Positions 17,274 through 26,718 of a stretch of DNA of 64,000 nucleotides are shown in pieces. Below the pieces are notes generated by a model, which did no database searches, was not told the origin of the DNA, and saw only the letters and a program-made list of their open reading frames with translations. The translations under genes and the position numbers were made by a program. Within the stretch, counting starts at the first letter, position 1; each line of letters begins with the position of its first letter. Origin of the DNA: Pseudovibrio zosterae (GTDB lineage Bacteria > Pseudomonadota > Alphaproteobacteria > Rhizobiales > Stappiaceae); NCBI RefSeq assembly GCF_033843645.1, contig NZ_JAWXVZ010000001.1, forward strand, positions 496,001 through 560,000, in the 5' to 3' direction.

Positions 17274-17432
17274 CTACTTGGTCAGAATCAATTTGCCGAG
17301 TTTGGTGATGGTAAGGCGGTACTCATCATCGTTGTGCGAGATCTTGATCTCACGCGTGCCTTTGAAAAGTGCCTTACTATCAATCTTCTGAGTGCTTTCG
17401 CTATCAGTTCCTTGATGAGCGATCCTAGTCAT
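17274..17432 (-). CDS. hemP: Hemin uptake protein HemP/HmuP
   Basis: A 52-residue protein. The second half carries the whole HemP signature: S-K-A-L-F-K-G-T-R-E-I-K-I-S-H-N-D-D-E-Y-R, then L-T-I-T-K-L-G-K-L-I-L-T-K at the extreme C-terminus. In rhizobia and Bradyrhizobium HmuP is a coactivator needed for heme-uptake gene expression. The weak ribosome binding site is GGGGCTGAG. It is transcribed away from exbB-exbD-tonB and has a candidate iron-responsive operator upstream at 17494-17508, which ties it to RirA-controlled iron and heme uptake. The heme receptor itself is not in the window. Confidence 0.88.
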   Translation of the reverse strand: MTRIAHQGTDSESTQKIDSKALFKGTREIKISHNDDEYRLTITKLGKLILTK

Positions 17433-17838
17433 TTCTCAGCCCCGTTTCTTCGACAAGTTAGCATCCTCCGGTTGTTGCCGGATATTTATAACTTGACTTT
17501 CATACTCATATTTAAGTAAGAAAGCAACGACTGTTTGCCAATGAGTGTCATTCGCGTCTGACACTGGCAGGCAAAGTCATGCCCGAACTCAGTAGCCAGC
17601 CACCCGCTCCTCCCTCGTCGGCAAGCCAGCTACACTTTTCTGAATGTCGGGGTCATCTCCGTAGAGGCCTGCACAAAACCCCAATAAATGATAGGGGTGT
17701 TGTCTGCGGGCATCTTGGTGTTGAACGTGAAGTCTTGCGCTGCTCTAGCTGGGTCTGTCAGGAGCTAGACAATTTTGGATAGTTGATCAGCGGGTGGTTA
17801 AAGCATCCGCTTTCCGGGGATTTGAAAAGGAATATTCC
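17433..17838. other. Divergent control region between hemP and exbB
   Basis: This 406-base region has no convincing protein frame; the short plus-strand frames in it show no conserved motifs. It should hold the hemP promoter and the start of the exbB-exbD-exbD-tonB transcript. A TGA-N9-TCA element is listed separately. The rest holds nothing I can name. Confidence 0.55.
17494..17508. promoter_or_regulatory. Candidate iron-responsive operator (IRO box) for RirA
   Basis: TGA CTTTCATAC TCA matches the TGA-N9-TCA core of rhizobial iron-responsive operators bound by RirA. It lies 62-76 bases upstream of the hemP start, a reasonable promoter distance, and a RirA homologue is encoded 3 kb away. The core is short, so chance occurrence is possible, but the context is supportive. 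Confidence 0.5.
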
Positions 17839-18555
17839 GTGCTGTCATCTGTCGCTACGTCGGGGTACGGCGAGTTTTTGGGGCCTCTGGTTTCCTTGCT
17901 GGAAAAAGGTGGCTCGGTTGTCGGATTGTTGCTTGTGCTCAGTCTGGCCGCCTCGACTCTCGTTGTGGCGAAACTCATTCAGTTCGTCCGGGCCGGTATC
18001 GGTCGGCACGCCCGGGCGAAGACGGCGGTAGAGCTTTGGCGCAAGGGATACATGGATGATGCGTATCGTATGGTAGCGCTCCACCGGTCTCCGGTGTCTG
18101 ATGCCGCTGCTCACACCATGCGCGGTCTCCGCAACCCTTCGCTCGATAAGGCTCTCATCCGCGAAGATGTTGAGCGTATTTGCCTGACGCATTTGAACAG
18201 CCTGCGCAGTCACTTTCGTGCGCTGGAAATGATTGCACAAATCGCACCTCTTCTTGGCCTGTTCGGAACGGTGCTCGGCATGATCAATGCATTTCAGGCC
18301 ATGGCAGATGCCGGAGCGCAGGTAAACCCCGCCGACCTTGCCAGTGGTATTTGGGTTGCGCTTTTGACCACGGCGGTTGGCTTGGCTGTTGCAATTCCGT
18401 CTTCTGTCTTGCTCACCTTTTTTGAAAGCCGGGTCGAGCGGGAACAGGCTGCAATGGAATTGGTTGTGACACACCTGTTTACTGGAGCCGCAACGGAAGA
18501 CGATCATGCGGTTGTTTCTGTGCGCGAACGTAAGGCGAAGCTTGAGGTCGCCTAG
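17839..18555 (+). CDS. exbB: TonB-system proton channel subunit ExbB (MotA/TolQ/ExbB family)
   Basis: A 238-residue inner-membrane protein with three hydrophobic segments: one near the N-terminus (V-V-G-L-L-L-V-L-S-L-A-A-S-T) and two in the MotA/TolQ/ExbB domain (I-A-P-L-L-G-L-F-G-T-V-L-G-M-I and G-I-W-V-A-L-L-T-T-A-V-G-L-A-V-A-I-P). The GTG at 17839 is preferred because AAAAGG precedes it by eight bases; the frame also opens at a GTG 15 codons earlier. It is directly followed by two exbD genes and tonB with no gaps, so it powers the TonB complex. Confidence 0.88.
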   Translation: MLSSVATSGYGEFLGPLVSLLEKGGSVVGLLLVLSLAASTLVVAKLIQFVRAGIGRHARAKTAVELWRKGYMDDAYRMVALHRSPVSDAAAHTMRGLRNPSLDKALIREDVERICLTHLNSLRSHFRALEMIAQIAPLLGLFGTVLGMINAFQAMADAGAQVNPADLASGIWVALLTTAVGLAVAIPSSVLLTFFESRVEREQAAMELVVTHLFTGAATEDDHAVVSVRERKAKLEVA

Positions 18556-18963
18556 ATGCAGCTCGGAAACACCCGTCGCCGCAGTCGTGCGCCGTCGCTC
18601 ACATCGCTCATTGACGTCATTTTTCTGCTCCTCATGTTTTTCATGTTGGCCTCAACATTCTCCATCTATCAGCGGCTGGATGTGTCCTCCGGTGCCTCGG
18701 GCGAGAGTGAACACGCGCAAAAACCGGTGATCATCAGGGTGCAAAATGCAGAGCTCGTAGTTGTTGATGGCATAGAAGTCTCCGCCGAAGGTCTTGGCGC
18801 GCATCTGGCCGAGATGGACCTTGCCACGACGCAGTTGATTGCCGTTCTGCCGGAGAGCGAGTCGGTTGTTCAGGACGTCGTCAGCGTTCTTGAGCTGGTT
18901 ACAAATGCAGGCTTCAAGCCGACGCTGGTCGGAAGCTCCAGCACGTCGGAGGCGGCGCAATGA
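18556..18963 (+). CDS. exbD: ExbD-type proton channel subunit, copy 1 (channel Asp present)
   Basis: A 135-residue single-pass protein. A cytoplasmic basic N-terminus leads into S-L-I-D-V-I-F-L-L-L-M-F-F-M, with the conserved membrane aspartate that carries protons, followed by a periplasmic domain of about 95 residues. The ATG immediately follows the exbB stop. It overlaps the second exbD gene by four bases. Two different ExbD proteins in one operon suggests a mixed ExbD dimer inside the ExbB ring. Confidence 0.88.
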   Translation: MQLGNTRRRSRAPSLTSLIDVIFLLLMFFMLASTFSIYQRLDVSSGASGESEHAQKPVIIRVQNAELVVVDGIEVSAEGLGAHLAEMDLATTQLIAVLPESESVVQDVVSVLELVTNAGFKPTLVGSSSTSEAAQ

Positions 18964-19348
18964 GGCTCAAAACCACAAAGAAGAAAAGTGCCTTTGAGAG
19001 CACCATCCCGCTTATAAATATTGTCTTCCTCATGCTCATCTTCTTCATGGTGGCAGGCACCATTGATACGGATGTCGCCCGCGATATTCATCCGCCTCAG
19101 GTATCTGGTGAGGATGAGCGGGACCGTGTGGCCAACGCTCTGGTGATTGATGAAGAGGGCATTTTTCATTTTCAGGACGCGGTGATCGCACCGGAGGACC
19201 TTGCTGCCGTCGTGGATCAGGGAGAGGAGCAATCTCTACTGATCATTGCGGATAAAAACCTGAAGGGCACCGAACTCACAGCGATGCTCAAAGATTTAAA
19301 GACCGCGGGCATTCAGAAGATTGAACTGGTTACGGTGAGAGCAACCCA

Positions 19349-19352
<4 letters not shown>
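18960..19352 (+). CDS. ExbD-like subunit, copy 2, with Asn in place of the channel Asp
   Basis: A 130-residue ExbD-like protein. Its membrane helix reads I-P-L-I-N-I-V-F-L-M-L-I-F-F-M: the position of the universally important aspartate is Asn, encoded AAT at 19017-19019. The rest of the helix and the periplasmic domain look intact, so it is not a decayed gene. It overlaps both neighbours by four bases (ATGA). Beside a normal ExbD, this subunit may serve a structural or regulatory role, leaving one protonatable Asp per pair. The function of this variant is inferred. Confidence 0.82.
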
Positions 19353-20515
<1,163 letters not shown>

Positions 20516-20533
20516 GGATCGTAGAACGGCTGC

Positions 20534-21004
20534 TCAGGCGTGAGCAGCCGCGCTCGGTTGCAGCGCAATATCTTCCATTTGCAGAAGATAGCGAATGTTG
20601 GAGCGGTTTTCTGCCAGCTCAGCGATCGTGCATTTGTCCAAAACAGCCAAAAAGGCTTGAAGGGCTTCGTGCAGAACACTGTTAAACCCGCAGTGATTGA
20701 CCAGGGGGCAATCTTGCCGACCGCTGTCAAAACACTCTGCCAATACAAACGACTCTTCAGTTGCTCGTACGACCTGACCGACAGTGATTTCCTCGGCTGG
20801 GCGTGGCAAGACAATGCCACCATTCCGGCCGCGAATGGTCTTCATGAGGTCGGCATCGACCAGCACCTTCATGATTTTGAAGAGGTGTGTCTCCGACATG
20901 GAGTAGGCGGCTGCAATGTCAGCGACTTTGCTTGGCTTGTCCGGATTAGCCGCGCAGTACATAAGAGCGCGCACCGCGTAATTGGTCTGTTGCGTCAGTC
21001 TCAT
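20534..21004 (-). CDS. rirA: Rrf2-family iron-sulfur regulator RirA
   Basis: A 156-residue Rrf2 protein. The N-terminal winged helix begins M-R-L-T-Q-Q-T-N-Y-A, with the recognition segment S-E-T-H-L-F-K-I-M and wing T-I-R-G-R-N-G-G. Three cysteines sit at 91, 99 and 105 (A-E-C-F-x6-C-P-L-V-x-x-C-G), the positions described for rhizobial RirA, which holds a [4Fe-4S] cluster and represses iron-uptake genes when iron is plentiful. It is convergent with tonB, 18 bases separating the two stops. It is a likely regulator of the adjacent exb-ton operon and hemP. Confidence 0.9.
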   Translation of the reverse strand: MRLTQQTNYAVRALMYCAANPDKPSKVADIAAAYSMSETHLFKIMKVLVDADLMKTIRGRNGGIVLPRPAEEITVGQVVRATEESFVLAECFDSGRQDCPLVNHCGFNSVLHEALQAFLAVLDKCTIAELAENRSNIRYLLQMEDIALQPSAAAHA

Positions 21005-21171
21005 AGTTAAATCTATGTGCCCTCAATGAGGTATCGTCAACATAAAAGTTGCAGGTGAAACTCAACAATAGACGATTGATAGTTTAGAGTCATTAAAAAA
21101 ATGGGCTAGAACGGCCCTGTGTGCAACTATTTAATTTCGAGGCAGAGCGTAAAGGCCAATCTCATTCGCCG

Positions 21172-21195
21172 TCAGGCCTTGCCACCAAGGCCTGA
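21172..21195. terminator. Hairpin downstream of the COG0523 gene
   Basis: TCAGGCCTTG / CAAGGCCTGA, a perfect 10-base stem with a four-base loop, 19 bases after the minus-strand COG0523 stop. There is no U-run, so it may terminate weakly or protect the mRNA 3' end. Confidence 0.4.
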
Positions 21196-21213
21196 GGCTA
21201 TCTCGAATGGATG

Positions 21214-22422
21214 CTAGGCAGCTTGTCGGTCCCAAGAAGGGAATGGGTCAGGCAGATCGGTCCAGAGATCGGGGGTGAATGCGGCTGATGACACAAGGCA
21301 GGCGTCGAGTGTGGCTCTGATACGGGCCTCATCCATGGGGTCACATCCGATGAACACCAGTTCCTGTCGGCGGTCACCCCACATCGGATCCCAGTTCGCT
21401 TCCATGGTCTTACGGAATTCCGGGTTTTCTGGCCAGTACTCTTTCGGAGCGGCTGCCCACCAGAGCCCGCACTTCTCAGTGCGCACCAACGCACCCGCTT
21501 GGCTCAGTTCGCCTACATACTGTGGCCGTGTTGCTAACCAGAAAAACCCCTTGGCTCGAACAACGCCGGGCCAAGAAGTGTTGATGAAACGCTGCAGTTT
21601 GGCAGGCTCAAATGGTCTCCGCGCGCGATAAACAAAGGAGCGGATGCCGTACTCTTCTGTTTCCGGAACATGGTCCTTAAATCCATAGAGCTCCTTGTAC
21701 CAAAGCGGATGCTCATGGGCTTTTTCAAAATTAAAACGGCCGGTTCCAAGGACCTCGGTTATCGGTACCTGCGCAAAGTCTGCTTCAATGATATGAGCTG
21801 AAGGGTTCAGGGATGCGATGATTTTGCGCGCCGCATCCAGATTACCCGGGCCAGCTGAAGAGACCTTGTTGAGTACGATCGTATCCGCGAATTCCATCTG
21901 ATCAACCAGAAGGTCGACCAGTGTGCGCTCATCGTGGTCTCCCAAGGATTCACCGCGGTCTTGCAGAAAGTCGGCAGAACTGAAGTCTTTGAGCAAACTG
22001 GCCGCATCCACAACGGTAACCATGCTATCCAAGACAGAGACATCAGAAAGGCTCTGGCCATCTTCATCAACGAAGTCGAAGGTCGCAGCCACAGGCAGCG
22101 GCTCAGAAATGCCCGTGGATTCGATCAGCAAATGATCAAAGCGACCCGCTTCGGCCAGCTTTCGAACTTCTTGCAACAGGTCATCGCGCAAGGTGCAGCA
22201 GATGCAACCGTTTGTCATCTCAACCAGTTTTTCGTCGGTTCGGGACAGATTGGCGCCGCCTTCCCGCACCAAGCTGGCATCAATGTTCACCTCGCTCATG
22301 TCGTTTACAATGACCGCTACGCGTATGCCCTCTCTATTGTTGAGGATATGATTGAGGAGGGTTGTCTTGCCTGCTCCAAGGAACCCGGAGAGAACGGTTA
22401 CCGGTAATTTATCTGGCTTCAC
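21214..22422 (-). CDS. COG0523/CobW-family GTP-dependent metallochaperone, probably zinc
   Basis: A 402-residue G3E GTPase. It has Walker A G-F-L-G-A-G-K-T-T at residues about 13-21, the metal site G-C-I-C-C-T-L-R (Cys73, Cys75, Cys76), the E-S-T-G-I-S-E-P motif and the later V-L-N-K-V guanine-specificity motif, with a C-terminal CobW_C domain. The GTG at 22422 has GGAG ahead; an ATG at 22461 lies inside the putative Zur site. Members under Zur control (ZigA/ZagA type) deliver zinc to client enzymes in starvation. There are no cobalamin genes nearby, so cobW itself is unlikely. Confidence 0.85.
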   Translation of the reverse strand: MKPDKLPVTVLSGFLGAGKTTLLNHILNNREGIRVAVIVNDMSEVNIDASLVREGGANLSRTDEKLVEMTNGCICCTLRDDLLQEVRKLAEAGRFDHLLIESTGISEPLPVAATFDFVDEDGQSLSDVSVLDSMVTVVDAASLLKDFSSADFLQDRGESLGDHDERTLVDLLVDQMEFADTIVLNKVSSAGPGNLDAARKIIASLNPSAHIIEADFAQVPITEVLGTGRFNFEKAHEHPLWYKELYGFKDHVPETEEYGIRSFVYRARRPFEPAKLQRFINTSWPGVVRAKGFFWLATRPQYVGELSQAGALVRTEKCGLWWAAAPKEYWPENPEFRKTMEANWDPMWGDRRQELVFIGCDPMDEARIRATLDACLVSSAAFTPDLWTDLPDPFPSWDRQAA

Positions 22423-22440
22423 GTCTGCGCTCCACTTCGT

Positions 22441-22466
22441 AAGTGTGATACGTAATAACATAACGC
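22441..22466. promoter_or_regulatory. Candidate Zur (zinc uptake regulator) box
   Basis: On the minus strand this reads with a TGTTAT...TATCACACTT core, close to known proteobacterial Zur sites such as that of znuA in E. coli. It lies directly upstream of the GTG start of the COG0523 gene. The match was made by eye and the palindrome is imperfect. Confidence 0.45.
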
Positions 22467-22652
22467 TATAAAGACCATGCTATTCGCCCCTGTCAATCCA
22501 AACTGTGAAGAAGTGGGCCTGATTGCTCTGTGTAACGCCCGTCACATACCGGTGATCGGGCTTTTGTTATGAGCTAGCCTACCTAAACGGAAGCCATGAT
22601 CAATGGCGGATCGCCGCACATCTATCTCACTCACCCGCATAGGATGAAATGC

Positions 22653-23546
22653 ATGGAACGTATTGAGTTGAAGGAAGGCTTGGGTTTGAGCCGGCTTGTC
22701 TATGGCATGTGGCGACTGGGAGACGACGCGGATCGAAGTCCCGCACACGTGCAAAGGAAGATCGAGTTATGTCTAGAACAGGGCATCACCACGTTCGATC
22801 AGGCCGATATCTATGGAGACTATGAAAGCGAGCCGGTTTTCGGTGAAGCGCTCAAAGCGTCCCCCTCTCTGCGCAAAGAGATTGAGATCGTCACAAAGTG
22901 CGATATCAAGCTGCTGAGCAGCAAGTATCCTGAACGCCGTGTCAAATACTACGACACCTCTGCAGAGCACATCCGTGCTTCCGTCGACACCTCTTTAGAG
23001 CGCATGAAGACAGATTATGTGGATGTGCTGCTGATCCACCGTCCTGACCCGCTCATGGACCACAGGGAGACGGGAGCCGTTCTTGACGAACTGATTGCAT
23101 CCGGCAAGATCCGCGCTGCGGGTGTTTCGAACTTCAAGCTGCACGATTGGACGCTGCTCCAGTCTGCCATGTCCAACAAGCTGGTCACAAACCAGATCGA
23201 AGCCAGTCTTGTTTGCACCGAGCCGTTTGTGAATGGCGATATCGCCTATCTCCAGGAGCGCGGCATTCCTCCAATGGCATGGTCACCTCTTGGTGGAGGG
23301 CGGTTGGTGCCAGGCCAAGAAACGCCGTTGGGCCGGGCCCTTGCTCGTGTGGGGGCGGAGTTTGGCGTTGATGCCAGTGCTGTTGCGGTTGCATGGCTTT
23401 TGAAACACCCAGCAAACATTTTACCTGTGCTTGGCACCAATGCGCTGGAACGCATTGCCAAGATCTCCGATGCCCTGAAAGTGGAGATGGACCGGGAAAC
23501 GTGGTTCGAACTCTACACACTTGCGAACGGCCACGACGTTCCTTGA
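22653..23546 (+). CDS. Aldo/keto reductase (YdhF-like)
   Basis: A 297-residue NAD(P)H-dependent oxidoreductase of the TIM-barrel AKR family. The catalytic tetrad is readable: Asp and Tyr in T-T-F-D-Q-A-D-I-Y-G, Lys in V-T-K-C-D-I-K, His in L-L-I-H-R-P-D-P. The G-V-S-N-F strand and W-S-P-L-G-G-G-R motif near the cofactor site are present. ATG 22653 is used; ATG 22644 and 22596 are in frame and possible. It is likely a cytoplasmic carbonyl reductase of unknown substrate, in a single-gene unit. Confidence 0.85.
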   Translation: MERIELKEGLGLSRLVYGMWRLGDDADRSPAHVQRKIELCLEQGITTFDQADIYGDYESEPVFGEALKASPSLRKEIEIVTKCDIKLLSSKYPERRVKYYDTSAEHIRASVDTSLERMKTDYVDVLLIHRPDPLMDHRETGAVLDELIASGKIRAAGVSNFKLHDWTLLQSAMSNKLVTNQIEASLVCTEPFVNGDIAYLQERGIPPMAWSPLGGGRLVPGQETPLGRALARVGAEFGVDASAVAVAWLLKHPANILPVLGTNALERIAKISDALKVEMDRETWFELYTLANGHDVP

Positions 23547-23921
23547 AACCGGCGCTCGCTAGGCAGGTTGGAGCAGGTCAGGTGTTGGCCTGCTTTGGCC
23601 CCGCAAACTGGAGTGCTCCTGATCAAAGCTTGAAACTTGTTTAGCCAGATCAGACGAGCCAATTTATTGATATATTACATGACCTTGGCAATGTGTGGGG
23701 CTTAACGATACCGGCCTGACCGCAAAGCCTCCGCCAAAGTGCCCTAGGGGATTCAAAGGTGAAACAGAATGCTCTGCGGTGCCTTGTCGCAGAACTCTGT
23801 TTCGGTTCGGAATGCTACCTATAATCATTCTCAAAAGCACATAACCCAAGACGGGAAACAATGGTAATGCCGACGCTAGAAATCGGCAGTTTCGCGTCAC
23901 AACAGTGTTTGAGGAAGGTAC
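23547..23921. other. Intergenic region upstream of the bd oxidase operon
   Basis: 375 bases without a gene. It holds a nested hairpin (23761-23803: GAAACAGA/TCTGTTTC outer stem, TCTGCG/CGCAGA inner stem) and a perfect TATAAT at 23820-23825, which may be the -10 of the cioA promoter, although no good -35 is seen at 17 bases. No full FNR site was found. Confidence 0.5.
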
Positions 23922-25307
23922 ATGGACACCCTGATCCTCTCGCGTATTCAGTTTGGCGCGAACATCTCGTTTCACATCTTGTTCCCGACCATCACAATTG
24001 CGCTCGGTTGGCTACTGCTGTTCTTCAAGCTGCGGTTCAACTCGACGCAAGACGGCAAGTGGATGGAGGCCTATCAGTTTTGGGTCAAAATCTTCGCCTT
24101 GACCTTTGCGCTGGGCGTGGTGTCAGGCATTACGATGTCGTTTCAGTTCGGCACCAACTGGCCTGGCTTTATGGAGAAGGTCGGAAACATCGCGGGGCCA
24201 TTGCTTGCCTACGAAATCCTGACGGCTTTCTTTCTGGAAGCTGTGTTTCTGGGCATAATGCTCTTCGGCTTTTCAAAGGTTCCGAACTGGCTGCATACCG
24301 GAGCAACCGTCTTGGTGGCTTTCGGAACGACCATGTCTGCGTTCTGGATCTTGGTGCTGAACAGTTGGATGCACACACCCGCAGGCTTTGAGTTGCGCGA
24401 CGGCGTTGTACACGCGACTGACTGGATGGCCATCATCTTCAACCCTTCCATGCCATACCGTCTAGGTCACAAACTTCTGGCCTCTGGTTTGACTGTTGCG
24501 TTCCTGGTCGCAGGTATCTCCGCATTCCGCATGCTCATCGGTGATCGCGGCGCGTCCGTACGGGCCACGTTCAAAACCGCTGTTGTTCTCGCTGCTGTCC
24601 TTATGCCACTTCAGATTTTGATGGGCGATAAGCATGGCTTGAACACCCTCGAGTATCAGCCGCAAAAGGTCGCGGCCATGGAAGGCAATTGGGAAACGCA
24701 AGGAAACGTACCTCTGGTACTCTTTGCAATTCCGAATGAAGAGACCCGGGAGAACCATTTTGAGGTTGCAATTCCAAACGTTGCTTCGCTCATTCTCACG
24801 CACTCGTTTGACGGTGTCGTGCCGGGTCTTAATGACTTCGTGGCTGAGGACGGTACGAAGATGCATCCTCCGGTCGCTCCTGTGTTCTACAGCTTCCGCA
24901 TCATGGTAGGCATCGGCTTCCTGATGTTGGCGGTCAGCTGGGCGGCGGTCTACTTCATGCTGCGCAAGCGCCGCGGCGTTGAAGGTGTTCCCAAGCTCAT
25001 GCTCTGGGGTTTCCTTGGCATGACCTTCTCAGGTTGGGTTGCAACACTGGCCGGTTGGTACACGACCGAGATTGGGCGCCAGCCTTGGCTCGTGGAAGGT
25101 GTGCTCACCACCGCAGCCGCAGTTGGGGACGTGCCGCCGTCAATGGTTCTTAGCTCGTTGATCGGTTACTTGGTCATCTATGCGGTGCTTCTGGTCGCCT
25201 ACATCAGCGTGATCTTCTATCTGGCCCGCAAGGCGTCCAATAAAACCGGTGAAACCCTCTGGGCGCAGCTGAAGCCAACCGCCCCAATCAACCAGCCTGC
25301 GGAGTAG
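23922..25307 (+). CDS. cioA: Cytochrome bd-type quinol oxidase subunit I (cyanide-insensitive CioA type)
   Basis: A 461-residue membrane protein with nine or so helices. The N-terminus (L-S-R-I-Q-F-G-A-N-I-S-F-H-I-L-F-P) holds the heme b595/d-region histidine. G-L-N-T-L-E-Y-Q-P-Q-K-V-A-A-M-E-G and the short Q-loop distinguish CIO-type from E. coli CydA, which is longer (522). It reduces oxygen with electrons from quinol without pumping protons and usually serves at low oxygen, or with cyanide or NO present. It is followed at once by subunit II. No cydDC or cydX is seen. Confidence 0.9.
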   Translation: MDTLILSRIQFGANISFHILFPTITIALGWLLLFFKLRFNSTQDGKWMEAYQFWVKIFALTFALGVVSGITMSFQFGTNWPGFMEKVGNIAGPLLAYEILTAFFLEAVFLGIMLFGFSKVPNWLHTGATVLVAFGTTMSAFWILVLNSWMHTPAGFELRDGVVHATDWMAIIFNPSMPYRLGHKLLASGLTVAFLVAGISAFRMLIGDRGASVRATFKTAVVLAAVLMPLQILMGDKHGLNTLEYQPQKVAAMEGNWETQGNVPLVLFAIPNEETRENHFEVAIPNVASLILTHSFDGVVPGLNDFVAEDGTKMHPPVAPVFYSFRIMVGIGFLMLAVSWAAVYFMLRKRRGVEGVPKLMLWGFLGMTFSGWVATLAGWYTTEIGRQPWLVEGVLTTAAAVGDVPPSMVLSSLIGYLVIYAVLLVAYISVIFYLARKASNKTGETLWAQLKPTAPINQPAE

Positions 25308-25312
25308 TGGCC

Positions 25313-26323
25313 ATGATGATCTTTGGCGACCCGACCATCTCATTGCCCATCATCTTTGCGGTGCTATTGGGTTTCTCCATCTTGGTCTACGTGGTCTTGG
25401 ATGGCTTTGACCTCGGAGTGGGCTTGCTGAGCCCACTCACAGAAGAAGTGCATCGGGACAAAATGATTGCATCCATTGGACCGTTCTGGGATGCAAACGA
25501 AACCTGGCTGGTACTCGCTGTGGGTTTGTTGCTTGTCGCGTTCCCCGCCGCCCATGGCACCATTCTCACTGCACTCTATGCCCCGGTGTTCATCCTGTTG
25601 CTGGGGTTGACCTTGCGTGGTGTGGCCTTTGAGTTTCGGGCCAAGGCGCCTGCTCACAAGAAGAAGGCGTGGGACGCAGCCTTCTTTGCCGGTAGTTTGA
25701 TGGCCTCGTTGTCTCAGGGCTTCATGTTGGGTCTTTACATCATGGGCCTTCAGTTCACTCAGGTGTCGCTGGCGTTCGCGTGCTTGACCGCGGTGTTTCT
25801 CACCGTTGGATACAGTTTCATCGGCGCGACTTGGCTCATCATGAAAACAGCGGGGGAGCTGCAGCTGAAAGCAATCCGCTGGGCGCGTCAAGGTTTGTGG
25901 GGCGTTGGCTTGGGGCTGATTGCAATCTCGTTTGCAACTCCTTTCGCGAGCGAGCGTATCTTCTCAAAGTGGCTGGAGTTTCCGGAGGCAATTTTGCTAG
26001 CACCGCTTCCGCTCATGTCGCTGGCGCTTCTTGCCATGTTGTGGCTTGCCCTGCAGCGTCTGCCAACCAGTAATGACAGTTGGGCTTGGGCACCATTTGC
26101 GTTTGCAACCACGTTGTTTTTCTTGGCTTTCTGTGGGCTGGCATATTCCTTCTACCCTTATGTCGTCCCAGAGAAGCTGACCATCTATGAAGCTGCTGCT
26201 GCACCTGAAAGCCTCTTCATAATCTTGGTGGGTGCCTGCGTGGTGATGCCGATCATCTTTGCCTACTCGGCACTGTCCTTCTTCATTTTCCGAGGCAAGG
26301 CAACCGAGCTAAGATACGATTGA
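25313..26323 (+). CDS. cioB: Cytochrome bd-type quinol oxidase subunit II (CioB)
   Basis: A 336-residue partner of subunit I, with about eight membrane helices and the subunit II N-terminal pattern V-Y-V-V-L-D-G-F-D-L-G-V-G and W-D-A-N-E-T-W-L-V-L. The ATG at 25313 is chosen, five bases after the cioA stop, with GGAG overlapping that stop; a GTG at 25307 is also in frame. A strong terminator follows, so this is the end of a two-gene operon. Confidence 0.9.
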   Translation: MMIFGDPTISLPIIFAVLLGFSILVYVVLDGFDLGVGLLSPLTEEVHRDKMIASIGPFWDANETWLVLAVGLLLVAFPAAHGTILTALYAPVFILLLGLTLRGVAFEFRAKAPAHKKKAWDAAFFAGSLMASLSQGFMLGLYIMGLQFTQVSLAFACLTAVFLTVGYSFIGATWLIMKTAGELQLKAIRWARQGLWGVGLGLIAISFATPFASERIFSKWLEFPEAILLAPLPLMSLALLAMLWLALQRLPTSNDSWAWAPFAFATTLFFLAFCGLAYSFYPYVVPEKLTIYEAAAAPESLFIILVGACVVMPIIFAYSALSFFIFRGKATELRYD

Positions 26324-26330
26324 TGCAATA

Positions 26331-26363
26331 AAAAAGCGCGGAGACAGGCTCTCCGCGCTTTTT
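26331..26363. terminator. Bidirectional terminator after cioB
   Basis: A perfect 14-base stem AAAAAGCGCGGAGA / TCTCCGCGCTTTTT with a five-base loop. The A-run on one arm and T-run on the other make it work in both directions, serving cioB and the converging GYD-protein gene. Confidence 0.92.
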
Positions 26364-26385
26364 ACCGGGTGTTCGGTTTGCCGGT

Positions 26386-26718
26386 CTATTCCCCGTCACC
26401 AAATTTCTGATAGGTGTGCTTGCCCGCAAGGCGCATCGCTTCCACCCCATCTTCAAAACTCATAAGTGGTGTGCATTCGAATGCGCGAAGCCCACCGCCC
26501 GCCATGCACATCATCTCAAAGGCCTTCATGGTCACATTATCGGGCATTTCAATGATCGCCGTTGAGTTGAACTTCCCGAAACTCAACCATGACCCAACAA
26601 AACGGCCGCCCATTTGTTCAACCAGCGGAATCATTGTCGAAAGACGGTTCTCGGGTTTGTCGACCAACGCCTTCATGGAGTCTGCGGTAAAGGCAACTTG
26701 GATCAGATAGTGCGCCAT
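26386..26718 (-). CDS. GYD-domain protein, function unknown
   Basis: A 110-residue single-domain protein with the ferredoxin-like pattern of the GYD family: Y-L-I-Q-V-A-F-T-x-D-S-M-K-A at the start, G-G-R-F-V-G-S-W-L-S-F-G-K-F-N in the middle, then I-I-E-M-P-D. No catalytic residues are established for the family. It overlaps the OsmC-like gene by one base (TAATG-type junction), so the two are co-translated and probably form the end of the TRAP transporter operon. Confidence 0.65.
   Translation of the reverse strand: MAHYLIQVAFTADSMKALVDKPENRLSTMIPLVEQMGGRFVGSWLSFGKFNSTAIIEMPDNVTMKAFEMMCMAGGGLRAFECTPLMSFEDGVEAMRLAGKHTYQKFGDGE

Noticed and set aside
17334..17519. Plus-strand 61-codon frame near hemP
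   Set aside because: It overlaps hemP, which has a full family signature on the other strand, and has no motif of its own.
21077..21092. TGA-N10-TCA upstream of rirA as an iron-responsive operator
   Set aside because: The spacing is ten, not the nine of the IRO core, so it was not called.
21214..22422. Cobalamin synthesis gene cobW
   Set aside because: No cobalamin genes nearby and a Zur-like site upstream favour a zinc metallochaperone of the same superfamily.
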